From Ophiothrix spiculata (taxonomy: Eukaryota; Echinodermata; Ophiuroidea; Amphilepidida; Ophiotrichidae), in the NCBI GenBank assembly GCA_000969725.1, contig JXSR01S033695.1: 27,410 nucleotides of DNA; one strand, written 5' to 3'. The notes beneath the pieces are model-generated. The model ran no database searches, was not told the DNA's origin, and was given only the letters and a program-made list of their open reading frames with translations. The position numbers and the translations under genes are program-made. Each line of letters starts with the position of its first letter. Positions within the stretch are counted from its first letter, which is position 1. Below, piece after piece: positions 1-9,178 of the stretch.

Positions 1-1137
1 TAGGCTGCCTTTTGTTTCACAATTTATATTTACTACTGTTGGATTTAAAGTAAATACATGTTTAATGTTTTTGATGAAAAAGGGCAGCTATTGAGTTACA
101 ACAATTCTTTGCTCTTTTTAGAAAATGTAATCACACATTCTATGTTAGGTAAATCATCTTTTAATTTACAACGGTTGGGTACCCATTCTAAAAACTTGTA
201 ATGGAGCGTACAATTTTCACCATCAATCTATGATTTAGGCCAAAAAATCATGTTACTCTCTGACGAGCATCTCATAATGTCAATCTGTCTTTTATAATTT
301 TTATCAATTCATGATCAATATAATTGAAATTATGATAATTATGATCGAGGACTACACTTTTTAAGTTTGCATAAAGAATGTCCCTCTACATACGATATTA
401 TAGTGTATACGTCTTTTTTTCTTCAATAATGATTATTAGGCCTATTTGATAAATCACATGGGTCTTTTTAAATTATTTGGCTATAATAGCAAAAAAGCAA
501 TTTGCAACCTTAAATTATTAGTAGGGCCTATAATAGCAAAAAAAATTTGCAAACTAAAATCATCTAGTAGACTTTTACTTATTCATTAAAAAGTTATTTT
601 CACAGAGAGAAAAATGACGACGTTTGCATATATGCCAAACAAGCCAGTTTTTTCTGAATGGCTGGAATGATTATTGGGTTTAAAATTTATCTCCTCTCCT
701 GGACAATGGTACGTTCAAATCGATGACTTGGACATCCGGAGATGTGATAAATTTACTATAGGCTGTTTTGATCTTGCGATCCACAGGACACAATTTGTGA
801 TCTTCGATTGGATTTTATTTGACGAAATTGAAAAAAAAAAAAAATATTTTGAAGAAAAATTAAAATTTCGACAATTTGGCAATGTTAATGCGCATGTTTA
901 AACTAACGCGCGCGGCAGCTTTGAGACAAACATTTAAATTAGTGTGGCCTAATCCACTTCAATATACAGTATATAGCTTTAGAGCTTTTAACATCAATAA
1001 TCAATGTTCCTGCCATTTTGGGGACGTATATTGGAGCTTATTTTTCTTGGTATAATTTCCCCTTGATAAATCCACTGAGAAGTGTCAGTGTCATAAAAAA
1101 TGATCAGTAATCCCTTAATAATGACTCTACTATAATA
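1..1137. other. Non-coding 3' flank, no gene seen
   Basis: AT-rich sequence without a convincing exon. A 75-codon open frame at 674-901 has biased, low-complexity content (a Lys run from poly-A) and no recognisable domain. A poly-A tract lies at 831-844. Short repeats of AATAGCAAAAAA occur near 484-545. Confidence 0.6.
814..819 (-). promoter_or_regulatory. Candidate poly(A) signal (AATAAA on minus strand)
   Basis: TTTATT on the plus strand reads AATAAA on the minus strand. It is the first canonical hexamer I find downstream of the stop at 2379. It would give a 3' UTR of about 1.6 kb that contains the degenerate terminal-exon array and the SINE. A single hexamer in AT-rich DNA is weak evidence. 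Confidence 0.25.
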
Positions 1138-1834
1138 AGGCTTTATGTCCAAAGAGATTCGCTTGCTCCGAGAGACATTCGCTCGCGATATTCGCTAAAA
1201 TTAAGAGTGAATGACACATAAATTGCTTGGGTATTAGTTTATAGGGGCGGCTTAGTGTAGTGGTTAGCAATCTCGCCTTGCATGCATTGGGCCCAGGTTC
1301 GATTCCCGGTGAGGGTTGCCTTGCCGGAATGGAATCTTCGGAATCTTTGCTAAGATGTCTGTCTGACTTGGTGGGAGCATTTGGTCAGATATTCGATCTT
1401 CTCCGCCCCTTACATGAAGTATTTAGAGTTTGGTGAATATTTCATGAGAGATTGTCGTCCTTCGGAGGGGACGTAAAGCTGTCGGTCCCATGTACAGAAG
1501 AGTCATACCTGTACATGTAATCGCAGTCAGTATCGTAAAGAGTAGGGTATTCTACCCCTGATTGTTCCCAACCCCGTTCTGGTCATTGAAAGGGTACCTC
1601 TTGTAGAGTGTTTATCACTGTTGGGTATACCCGTGAGGATCATCCTCTAAAGTGTAATAAAAAAAAAGAATAATAATAATTTAAAAAAAAAGTTAAATGG
1701 ATGTAAATATCAATTTAACTAATGCTAACATGAATTTAACTAATATTCAAGCATCGAAAACAATATTATCCCTAAATTTCGGAAAAAACATTCAGAGTGA
1801 ATATTGCGAGCAAATGTCTTTGGACGCCAAGCCT
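1138..1834. mobile_element. Foldback (MITE-like) element, interrupted by a SINE
   Basis: The left arm at 1138-1214 (AGGCTTTATGTCCAAAG, then CATTCGCTCGCGATATTCGC) is matched in reverse complement by the right arm at 1789-1834 (reading AGGCTTGGCGTCCAAAGACA, then TTTGCTCGCAATATTCACTC). The left arm has about 19 extra bases containing a second TTCGCT copy. The space between the arms is mainly the SINE at 1243-1690. No coding potential is seen. Confidence 0.6.
1243..1690 (+). mobile_element. tRNA-derived SINE
   Basis: A pol III promoter is visible: A box TAGTGTAGTGGTT at 1253-1265 and a perfect B box GGTTCGATTCC at 1296-1306. The head resembles a tRNA, with CTTGCATG where an anticodon loop would be (possibly an Ala-TGC-type source, which is inference). 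A body of about 300 bp follows, including GGGACGTAAAGC and GTCGGTCCCATGTAC near 1468-1496, which looks like a conserved SINE central motif. The element ends in an A-rich/AATAAT tail at about 1657-1690. The 3' half of the tRNA fold is not intact, so this is not a working tRNA gene. Confidence 0.82.
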
Positions 1835-1889
1835 AAGCAACTAAACTTTAGGTCGTCTCTCATTTTGCACTTTTTACTATATGTGATAG

Positions 1890-2540
1890 GGTGACCTATC
1901 TATAGCGCAATGTCTGAGTATGTAACCTCCGACTTTCAGTATAACCTTGACTCTCTTGTTGACTGTGTCAGGTTATCTCATGCCCAGGTCACCAACCCTT
2001 CTTGGGTCTCTTGCTATGCTTACTGTCGAAACAAGGAACCTATCTAGACCATTACCTGTACATAGCCTCTGAATGCAAACTTTCAGTATAATCTCGTCCC
2101 CACGTGCCGAGGTGACCAACCTGTGAGATGACCTTTTGAGTCGTCTAGCCATGCTTACTGCTGAATCAAGTGACCTATCTAGACCATCGTCTGTGTACAT
2201 AGCCTCTGAATGCAGACTTTCAGTATAATCTAGACTCCCTCGTTGACTGTATCAGGTCACCTCGTGCTGAGGTGACCAACCTGTGGGATGACCCCTCAGT
2301 CTTCTAGACATTCTTACTGCTCAATCAAGCGACCTATCTAGACCATCGTCTGTGTACATAGCCTCTGAATGCAGACTTTCAGTATAATCTCGACTCCCTC
2401 GTTGACTGTATCAGGTCACCTCGTGCTGAGGTGACCAACCTGTGGGATGACTTCTTGAGTCTTCTAGCCATATTTAGTGCCGAATCAAGGGACCTATCTA
2501 GACCATCATCTGTGTACGCAACCTCGGAATGTAGACTTTT
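1890..2540 (-). repeat. Tandem array of the terminal coding segment (about 4.4 units, only the first coding)
   Basis: Units of roughly 137-160 bp repeat from the end of exon 12 into the 3' flank: unit D 2390-2540 (coding), C 2231-2389, B 2094-2230, A 1947-2093, and partial E 1890-1946. Spacing between equivalent AGTCT positions is 160, 159, 137 and 147 bp, so indels have shifted the frame. Unit C has TGA after LDRSLD. Unit B still encodes the whole YTDDGLDRSLDSAVSMARRL motif. Unit A has stops. Stretches of 50-60 bp are identical between neighbouring units. The copies lack an upstream acceptor in the needed phase, so I see them as 3' UTR or flanking relics. Confidence 0.9.
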
Positions 2541-2619
2541 TCTCAAGATACTCTTAGCTGGTGATCTAGTAAAGCTGGATGATCTGGGTGTTCTTGAGGA
2601 AGATGAAGATCTTGGGGTC
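2379..2619 (-). CDS. AKNA: AKNA-like exon 12: terminal exon with C-terminal AKNA motif
   Basis: The acceptor is CCATTGATTTTCAG at 2633-2620. After one base completing Arg, 79 codons lead to TGA (minus strand 2381-2379). The start is basic and Ser/Thr/Pro-rich (TPRSSSSSRTPRSSS). The end, DDGLDRSLDSALNMARRL followed by KKSSHRLVTSARGDL, aligns with the extreme C-terminus of vertebrate AKNA (ELNKALSRAVQAAESVRSTT, then SADLRQAHSLR). Protein length after the motif is also similar, supporting this stop as authentic. The segment from about 2540 to the stop is the first unit of a tandem array that continues beyond the coding region. Confidence 0.88.
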
Positions 2620-2696
2620 CTGAAAATCAATGGGGAAATCAAATAAAACATAATTACATGGTAGTTGTCAAATAAATCAACAAATTAACAAATGTT

Positions 2697-2978
2697 AGGC
2701 CAAGGGGAAAAAAAAGGTTTGTCTCAGAAACCGTTTGCAAAAAGTTATGTGGTATGCAATATTTCTTTTTTTTTTCAAGGCTCTAAAATTTTGACCCAAA
2801 CTAACATGTGTGAAGTGCCCAGTTTCTAAGTACGCTCTCGCCCGTTTTAACTATGGGAAGTCTTGACAGTTGAAATAAAACGTAAAATTGCAACAGGAAA
2901 TGACAGCAACCTGGACGGGGGGGTCGATCGCTGGATTTGCGCTAGGGTTTCTGAGACAAACCTTTTTTTTTGCCTTAT
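2697..2978. mobile_element. MITE-like element in intron 11
   Basis: An 18-bp perfect inverted repeat, AGGTTTGTCTCAGAAACC at 2715-2732 and its reverse complement at 2946-2963, is bordered on the outside by an A-run at the left end and a T-run at the right. The run plus repeat gives about 30-bp imperfect termini. The roughly 210-bp interior is non-coding and includes a G7 run. Confidence 0.65.
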
Positions 2979-4010
2979 ATGCCTTATTTCATTACAAATG
3001 GAACACTAAATATAATACAAATTGGTTAATATATTCAATGAAACCAGCAGTTTCATCATGAATTAATTCACTTTTTGCATCAAAAAATTTCCTTGGTATG
3101 TTACCAGGTCAATTATGTTGCTGTCCAACTTCTTGACATTTCATACATACCTGCTGAACAAAATTCATTTTTTGCCCAGTATAAAAAAAGTCATACATGC
3201 ATGCCACACATCATATATGCCAAATACAGTGACTGAGTGACAATATTGGCCACAATTATAACTGTAAGTTACCATGAGTACTCGTTATACAATTTCTCTC
3301 GCTTGTAGGATTAGCTTCCCTCGATTCTGAGTCTCACTTGTGTTGGTCACTGTATTGATTTTGATTTGGTCAATGGAATATATTAGGGGCAATGATGTGT
3401 TGGATATAGTAGTCAGAGAGGGGAAATGGTGAGTGGGTTGATTGGTCGAGGGATCTGTCTAAGATCTAATTGCACATATGAAACATGGAACTGACAGACT
3501 GAATTCAAAAATTATTAGGCAGAGTATGATCTCAATTGAATAAAGAGACTTCAATGACAAGAATGAGCTATCTACAGTAGATAGCGAAAATGGGAACATT
3601 GCTTGCATCATCTTTATCTAATTTCAAATCAATAAATTTTGATTAAAATGGCTCCCACTTATTCAGTAATACTCAATATTATGAAAAATAATCATGTATG
3701 AAAATATGTTTTACCTTGAACGGGGGAAAATGAGGGGAGCATATATGGTCTCTTTACATTCCACACAGATTTTCGAGATAATTTTCTAGGTAACATGGTG
3801 ATGAAAATCACACTAATTGAAGAATACATTTCATACTTTAACCCTACAATGCCCGTTTGTTCATCTAAGATTTCTAAATATGAGAAAAAACATGCATGCT
3901 CAAAATGCCCCTTTTACCATAAAATTATAGGAAAGGCATTTCCTAGTGTATGAGCTATAAGCTCTCCAGAGACTGATTATTTGTCAATATTCCATATGTA
4001 TTACCATATA
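2979..4010. other. Remainder of intron 11
   Basis: AT-rich intron sequence without coding signal. The only structure noted is a perfect 19-nt hairpin, GCTATCTACAGTAGATAGC, at 3567-3585. Confidence 0.5.
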
Positions 4011-4016
4011 TCCTAC

Positions 4017-4133
4017 CTCCTATAATACAGCTCAACATCATCATCATTAGAGCTACTGGATGATTCCTCTCTAGAATAGTATCTGCCTTTCTTTCTAGAT
4101 GGTGTTACATAAACCACTTGAGCTGGTTCTTCC
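4017..4133 (-). CDS. AKNA: AKNA-like exon 11
   Basis: The acceptor ATATATTTCAG is at 4144-4134 and the donor GTAGGA at 4016-4011. The first base completes an Arg codon with E10, then 38 codons read EEPAQVVYVTPSRKKGRYYS followed by a Ser/Asp run ending VELYYR. The exon ends phase 2, and E12 supplies the third base of Arg. If the intron were not removed, TAG would follow directly (AGG AGG TAG), so this could serve as an alternative C-terminus. The E11-E12 splice is preferred because E12 carries the conserved C-terminal motif in the matching phase. Confidence 0.8.
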
Positions 4134-4379
4134 CTGAAATATATAAAAAAATCCAATTACTCTAGATGATTAATATCAGTAAAACATATTGAATTCTCTA
4201 CAAGCCAGCAAAACTGGTAGTCTTTGGTTGAAATCCATTGATTTTTCATTGAATGAGTGACTCATTATTATAATGTTAAAATATGTCATTTGATTTTCAG
4301 AGATTTCTTTGGTAAAATTTTGAAGAATGGTGTCAAATTGAAAATTCCAATCATGAGATGGTCTGGTCTGCAAGACCAG

Positions 4380-5078
4380 GGGCCTATTTCACTAATGTCT
4401 AAATCCACTGTAAATGCCGAACTTCATCGCAAAAGCGAGAGAGATCATCGTAAATTTGCGATGGATTTCCCACAACTGATTTCACTAAGATTTTGTGATG
4501 AAATAAATCATTACAATTAAAGCATGATTTTGTTTGCGATGAACATCTTGCGGGTGCTTATGAGCATCTGCAAAAACATCGCAAATGGAAGTCATCACAA
4601 ATTCTTGATATCACATGATTTTATTTTGCGACATATTTGGACAAGATCAAGGCTTGTCCATGAAGATTAAAAGTGAAAAGAAGATGGCTTTAACATGTGA
4701 TGAAACACAGTGAAATATATGTATTACATGCACAAATCTTTCAAACTATATACTTTGTTGGAAAAACATGAAAAATAGTCCACACCAATTTCATGAAATA
4801 AAATTTTGCTGCAATAGGTTTTGTCTTTAGATCTATTTTATGAAAATATCATGACTGCTATATATATAAATAATTTAATAGGTTTCTGTTTACAGAAACA
4901 AAAATATGACTGGGACAGTGTTTGCAAGGTAGGCGGACACCAAACAGCTGAACCCATTACTACCAGACTAACAGGATCAGCTCCCCAAATTTCATACAGA
5001 TTTCCACAAGACATTTGGATATTATATTCTGTAAATCTTAGAGTATGCAACAAGCAGCTGATTAACGCACATAAACCA
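4380..5078. other. Intron 10, first part, repeat-like
   Basis: The segment starting GGGGCCTATTTCACTAA at 4379, with repeated ATCGCAAA and CATCGC words to about 4640, has the look of an interspersed repeat. I could not find its ends. The open frames on both strands at 4821-5137 have no recognisable domain. Confidence 0.35.
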
Positions 5079-5367
5079 ATATGACCATACGGGGAAGTAA
5101 ATGAGTGCGTATTTCTCGAATCATAACAACATACCAAATTTTGCCGAATATTAAAATATAACTATGACCATGTGTTGGCAACAAAAATAGATCAAAATAA
5201 TACCAAAATCATGGAAAATTCATGTAAAAAAATATTAATACGCAGTGATTTGGCCTTAATCAATCCTAATCAATCACTAGTAGTCTCTTACACGATACAA
5301 AACCATCAGTTCACAATGTTATAAAATACAAGAATAACAGAATCTGATTGCTTGTTGCATACTTCAA
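5079..5367 (+). repeat. Dispersed repeat, copy 1
   Basis: About 290 bp, beginning AATATGACCATAC and ending TGATTGCTTGTTGCAT, closely matches 16150-16468 in the same orientation. The shared core includes AATCATAACAAC, CAAAATAATACCAAA and CTTAATCAAT. No terminal repeats or tail were found, so its class is unknown. Confidence 0.85.
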
Positions 5368-5734
5368 GATTTAGGGTCATAATCAATACAGAGATGAGCG
5401 ATCGCTCGGGCCGCCCGAGCTATGAAGCCAAGTAGTTGATCGTCCTACCTTTGCATTCACTCATTTCTGGCAAAAAATTAAGTAATATAATGGTCAACAA
5501 TATCAATGCGTACTAAAAGATCTAATTTAAAATGGTTGCTCGACCTAGGTATTGACTTGGCTCGGGTCAAGAAGCTCGTCTTGTCCTTGCTCTGCTCGAG
5601 AGAGTTGCTTGGGTCTAAATTGATTATGTCCCTTATAGAGTATAGTTTCTTCTAAAGATTATAATTTGGCACTATGGATTCGAACTTGGAACCTTCCATA
5701 CTATAGTATGACCACCTTAACAAATCGTCATGAG

Positions 5735-5963
5735 CAGGGATGTCACTACGCCGGGCGGTGGCGGGCGGGACCACCCGGCACTCTTAATTTCCACCCGGCT
5801 CTCAGGTTGATTTTGAGCCAAAATACCAGGAACTTAAGGCTCAAAAAATACAAAATCAATGAAGAATCAATAGAAAAATGAACAATTATTATCAAAATTT
5901 CTATTTTCTTACTATTTCACATCAATTCTACCCTGCACTAAAAGTTGCCTGGTGACACCCCTG
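5735..5963. mobile_element. hAT-like MITE in intron 10
   Basis: It begins CAGGGATGTCAC and ends GTGACACCCCTG, typical of short hAT terminal inverted repeats (CAGGGGTGTC type). It is flanked by 8-bp sequences GTCATGAG (5727-5734) and GTCATGAA (5964-5971), a 7/8 match to a target-site duplication. The 229-bp interior is non-coding, with a GC-rich left end (GCCGGGCGGTGGCGGGCGG). Confidence 0.8.
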
Positions 5964-5969
5964 GTCATG

Positions 5970-6222
5970 AATGCAAGACAGTCGTATCTGCAATAGCTGC
6001 CATTTGTCAGAAATTTGGATTGCACAATTTATAATCTCCAGTCTTGGGTCAGTGGTTTTTGAAATGGTTCTTCAGTTGACGGTGTCACCTGAAGAACCAT
6101 TTCAAGAACCACTGAAATATTTAAAGACAGGGAAATTTCGAGGGATTTTTCACATTCTTGTAAAAAGGCATAAAATAAATATAACTTAAAGCAGCCATTG
6201 CAGATACGACTTTCTTGCAATA
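5970..6222. mobile_element. Foldback element with internal long hairpin
   Basis: The outer arms read ATGCAAGACAGTCGTATCTG at the left and, reverse-complemented, TTGCAAGAAAGTCGTATCTG at the right end (about 6188-6222). Inside, at about 6050-6115, a second inverted repeat pairs CAGTGGTTTTTGAAATGG plus TTCTTCAG with its complement around a 13-nt loop, with a single mismatch in 26 bp. It lies about 70 bp from the donor end of exon 10. Confidence 0.65.
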
Positions 6223-6291
6223 ACATGACGAAATGAGCTACCTTGACTCTATTTGACTGTATTATTCACTTCATTGCCCAAAATTACCCAC

Positions 6292-8122
6292 CTAATAACA
6301 ACTGTAGGCTGTGTCTGCACCGTTGTTGCTGGATACGTTCGTTGATGGGTTCCATTCTCTGTTGCATATTGTTGAACAGGCTGTGATGATACATGTCCTG
6401 ACATTGTTGCATATTGCTGGGCAGTTTGCGGTGGCATCGTTGCATAGTTCGAATCTGGCATGGTTTGATTTCCTGGATATATCGTTGATTGGTTCGGTGG
6501 ATACGTCATCGGTTGACTCGCGGGATTGGCCATCGGAGTACTCGTTATAACTGGTGGCGCATAGGGGTATCCTTGAGGGGTTGATTGTGGGTATTGTTGC
6601 ATAGTCTGTTGGGGCTGGGGCTGCGGAGGTACTTGGTGCAAATTCAGACTTGGTGCAGGATTTGACTGCTGATATTGTGGTACAGTTGGTTGCGGAGCAG
6701 GAATTGGGTTTGCTTGATACTGATACTGGCCATGTGAATGGGCCCCTGAGCCTCCGCACATCGGACATGGCTCAACTCGAGTCGATACAAAAGCTCCCTC
6801 TACGGCTTGGGACGCATATCTTTGTGGAGGTGGAGGCGATGTATCTAAATCAGATACATGCAACCTTGGTGGGATATCCGTTCTGTGGGGCGATTCATGC
6901 GTCTGATATTCAGTTCCCATCGGAGGAGTCTGAGGTAGATGCGATCTGGAATGTAAATCACGTAGTGGGGTACGTGTATATGAACTTCTTGCTGGAGTTC
7001 TGGAATATGACTCCCTAGCTGGTGTTTTGGGATATGACTCCCTAGCTGGTGTTCTGGAATAAGACTCCCTAACTGGTGTTCCTGAATAAGACTCCCTAGC
7101 TGGTGTTCTTGAATAAGACTCCCTAGCTGGTGTTCTTGAATAAGACTCCCTAGCTGGTGTTTTGGAATATGAATCTCTTACTGGAGTCATTGGATATGAG
7201 TCCTTTAATTGTGGGCTTTCAGGTATATACTGGCTTCTTAAAGTCTTCCTTAAACTGTCTCTTAAAGGTGCTGACTGTTGACCTGACATTGCCCTTTCTC
7301 CTGACCTATGACCTAGCCTCTGACTTGAATTTGAATTATAGTAACCATTTGATATGGGTGTATTTTCTTTTTGATGCAATTTTTCTTTGATATCTTCCAG
7401 TTCTTGTCTTAATGCTTGTATTGCATCACTCCGGGTGCTTCCCGTTACGGAAGATCGTCTTCTGGACGGACTTTCAAAGTCCATTTCATCCTCAATTAGA
7501 GATCTGTTAGGAGCAGGCCTACGAAGGTGATTAACTGGAGTCCTGTTAGGAACAGACTTTTGAATTTCATCCCAACTTTTTTCTTCATACATTTGTTGTT
7601 GCGGTTGATCTTTCTCCTTCAATTGCCTCTTCAACTCACTAATTTCATCCTGTAAGGCACGCATAGCTTCACTTTTAGCACTCCCCCTGGTGACCTCTGA
7701 CCCTGAGTCATATATTGCACTTGGTGATGTCTTATGAGTATGTGTTTTACTAGTTCTATTTGGTCTAATTGTTTCATTACTTGGTCTTAACATATGTGAT
7801 TTTATTGCATCGGTGGAAGCCCGTGTTGGGGTCATATAGTCTTCAGTCAATTCATGGTCTTTGTAGCCATCATAACCATTTCTATGTGCATTTTTTTCAT
7901 GTTTTAAATTCTGATTGGGCTGCTTCAGTGGTTGTTGCAGAGTTGGCTCTTTTCGCCTTGGTTTGTTTTGCTCCTTCGTTCGAGGAGGGGTTGTGGCGTG
8001 ACTCTTTCGTTGGTGCTGCTTGCTCACGGCTGGGGTACTTTGGTGTGGCGGCGGGTGGATTAATGCTTTTGGAGAATGTTTGGAATGTGTTTCTCTGGTA
8101 GCTGTTCCTGCTTTTGAAGGCC
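6292..8122 (-). CDS. AKNA: AKNA-like exon 10: coiled-coil pair, 9-residue repeats, CxxC motif, P/Q-rich tail
   Basis: The acceptor TTGTTTTACAG is at 8133-8123 and the donor GTGGGT at 6291-6286. Residues 1117-1725 lie here. Reading 5' to 3', the exon holds a basic Lys/Gln/His-rich stretch, then two related coiled-coil segments (AMRALQDEISELKRQLKE near 7605-7680 and AIQALRQELEDIKEKLHQ near 7365-7450). Each has an SA/ST-[KR]-S lead-in, and vertebrate AKNA appears to have one (AICELQEEVSRLRLRLED). Next are nine tandem 9-residue units (6966-7208), then CPMCGGSGAHSH (about 6735-6772), whose CxxC and HxH could bind zinc and which matches CP-x-C motifs of the family. The exon ends in about 140 residues rich in P, Q, Y and T. 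The apparent start at 8027 is an internal GTG: the frame is open up to the acceptor. Confidence 0.88.
6966..7208 (-). repeat. 27-bp coding tandem repeat, nine units
   Basis: Nine 27-nt units within exon 10 encode ARESYSRTP-like nonapeptides (first unit LKDSYPMTP, last ARSSYTRTP), followed by a degenerate tenth. Central units are nearly identical at the DNA level, so recent unit duplication is likely. Each unit keeps a Ser/Tyr/Ser cluster and a T-P dipeptide, a recurrent proline-directed phosphorylation context. That functional reading is inference. Confidence 0.93.
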
Positions 8123-8245
8123 CTGTAAAACAATATAAGTTGATTGTGTCAAAATCAACATATTGAAAGCAAATATGTTATACTTTGCTACATAAATCTT
8201 AATTTATGACAAAAACAACAACAAAAAACAGTTTATTGAACATCC

Positions 8246-8387
8246 TGATAGGCCCCTCGTTTCATGAGGACGAGGGGGCTTATCAACTTAGTCATCTATA
8301 TGACCAGCTGATCCTGAGGATGTCATCATACGATGTCACAACACCAAACCTGGGATCAGCTGCCAGAAAAAGCCTACTGTCAGTAGG
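8246..8387. other. Cluster of three hairpins in intron 9
   Basis: Hairpin 1 (8246-8285) is a 14-15 bp GC-rich stem with one bulge and a 9-nt loop TTCATGAGG. Hairpin 2 (8305-8362) pairs CAGCTGATCC with GGATCAGCTG perfectly. Hairpin 3 (8373-8387) is CCTACTG-T-CAGTAGG. They lie about 120-265 nt upstream of the exon 10 acceptor. No known RNA family was recognised. Confidence 0.6.
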
Positions 8388-8589
8388 TGAAATGTCACTT
8401 CACAAAAACAGTAAGTGTTTTGTTTTTGCAAAGAACTTTGAAAGAATTTGATACCAAAAATCCTGATGAACCTATATTCAATGATCCTGATAGGTATTTT
8501 ATGAGATATTTTGTCTTGTCAAAATTTCCAGTTATAGATCCTTCACAGTTTCTGCAATTTCATCTGTCGATATAATTCAAAGCAAGTCT

Positions 8590-9170
8590 TCAGCTGAATT
8601 CACGCTACTAGTAAATGCACTCAGTATGTACAGATGGGGATTTTTACAGTTCTGCCAAATAATATCAAAATGCAACACCACTTGCATCAATGCAAACTGA
8701 GTCGACATAGCTGGACAATTATTGCGTTTTCATATTGTCAACAGTCCCTTTGCGTTTTTAAGTGGGAATCAAATTGCAGTGAGTTTGCGGAATTGCGTTT
8801 AAATTTGATATGAATTCAACTTTAACAGTCCAGAGTTATTTTCCTCTATTTGATGTCTAACTCAATTATAATTATAAGAAGTGTTTAGTGTATTTCATTC
8901 AAACTTCAAAATAACATGGTAAATACCTTAGGCTTTCAAAATGATTTTTTTTTCATATGACCTTTGACCTCATTTGATCCAATACGGCCAAAAAGCTCAA
9001 AACAGTCATCCCGTATGGGATACGTGACTGGGATAGTTTTATTTTCTCTTGTTCTCTTTGATCACTTTTTTACAATACTTGGTAGTTGAGTGTTATATCA
9101 AACATATCAAATGTAATTCATTTGCAGATAAAATATGAAATTTTTGTCGAAACTTTTCAAAATAAAATCC
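8590..9170. other. Rest of intron 9
   Basis: Non-coding, AT-rich. A canonical DR1-type pair of nuclear-receptor half-sites, TGACCTTTGACCT, is at 8958-8970. Nothing else is recognised. Confidence 0.4.
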
Positions 9171-9178
9171 ATACTTAC

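Noticed and set aside
1253-1325. tRNA gene
   Set aside because: A and B boxes are present, but the 3' half does not pair to complete an acceptor stem, and a SINE body and A-rich tail follow.
1973-2200. Separate 75-codon gene repeating the AKNA C-terminus
   Set aside because: It is unit B of the degenerate array plus frame-shifted unit A, with no promoter, no acceptor in usable phase and no independent start.
4821-5137. Coding region on either strand
   Set aside because: Overlapping open frames on both strands run into the dispersed repeat at 5079, with no domain and no splice context.
5398-5424. Regulatory palindrome AGCGATCGCT / GCTCGGGCCGCCCGAGC
   Set aside because: Striking GC-rich double palindrome, but similar CTCGGG words follow to 5610, so it is probably the end of an undefined repeat. 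No evidence for a binding site.
6292-7018. Additional genes in other frames of exon 10 (for example 6292-6768 minus, 6650-7018 plus)
   Set aside because: They are shadows of a long, compositionally biased exon. The chosen frame is the only one that joins both neighbours in phase.
8246-8390. Hammerhead ribozyme
   Set aside because: The stems are suggestive, but the CTGATGA and GAAA core pair is not found in the right arrangement on either strand.
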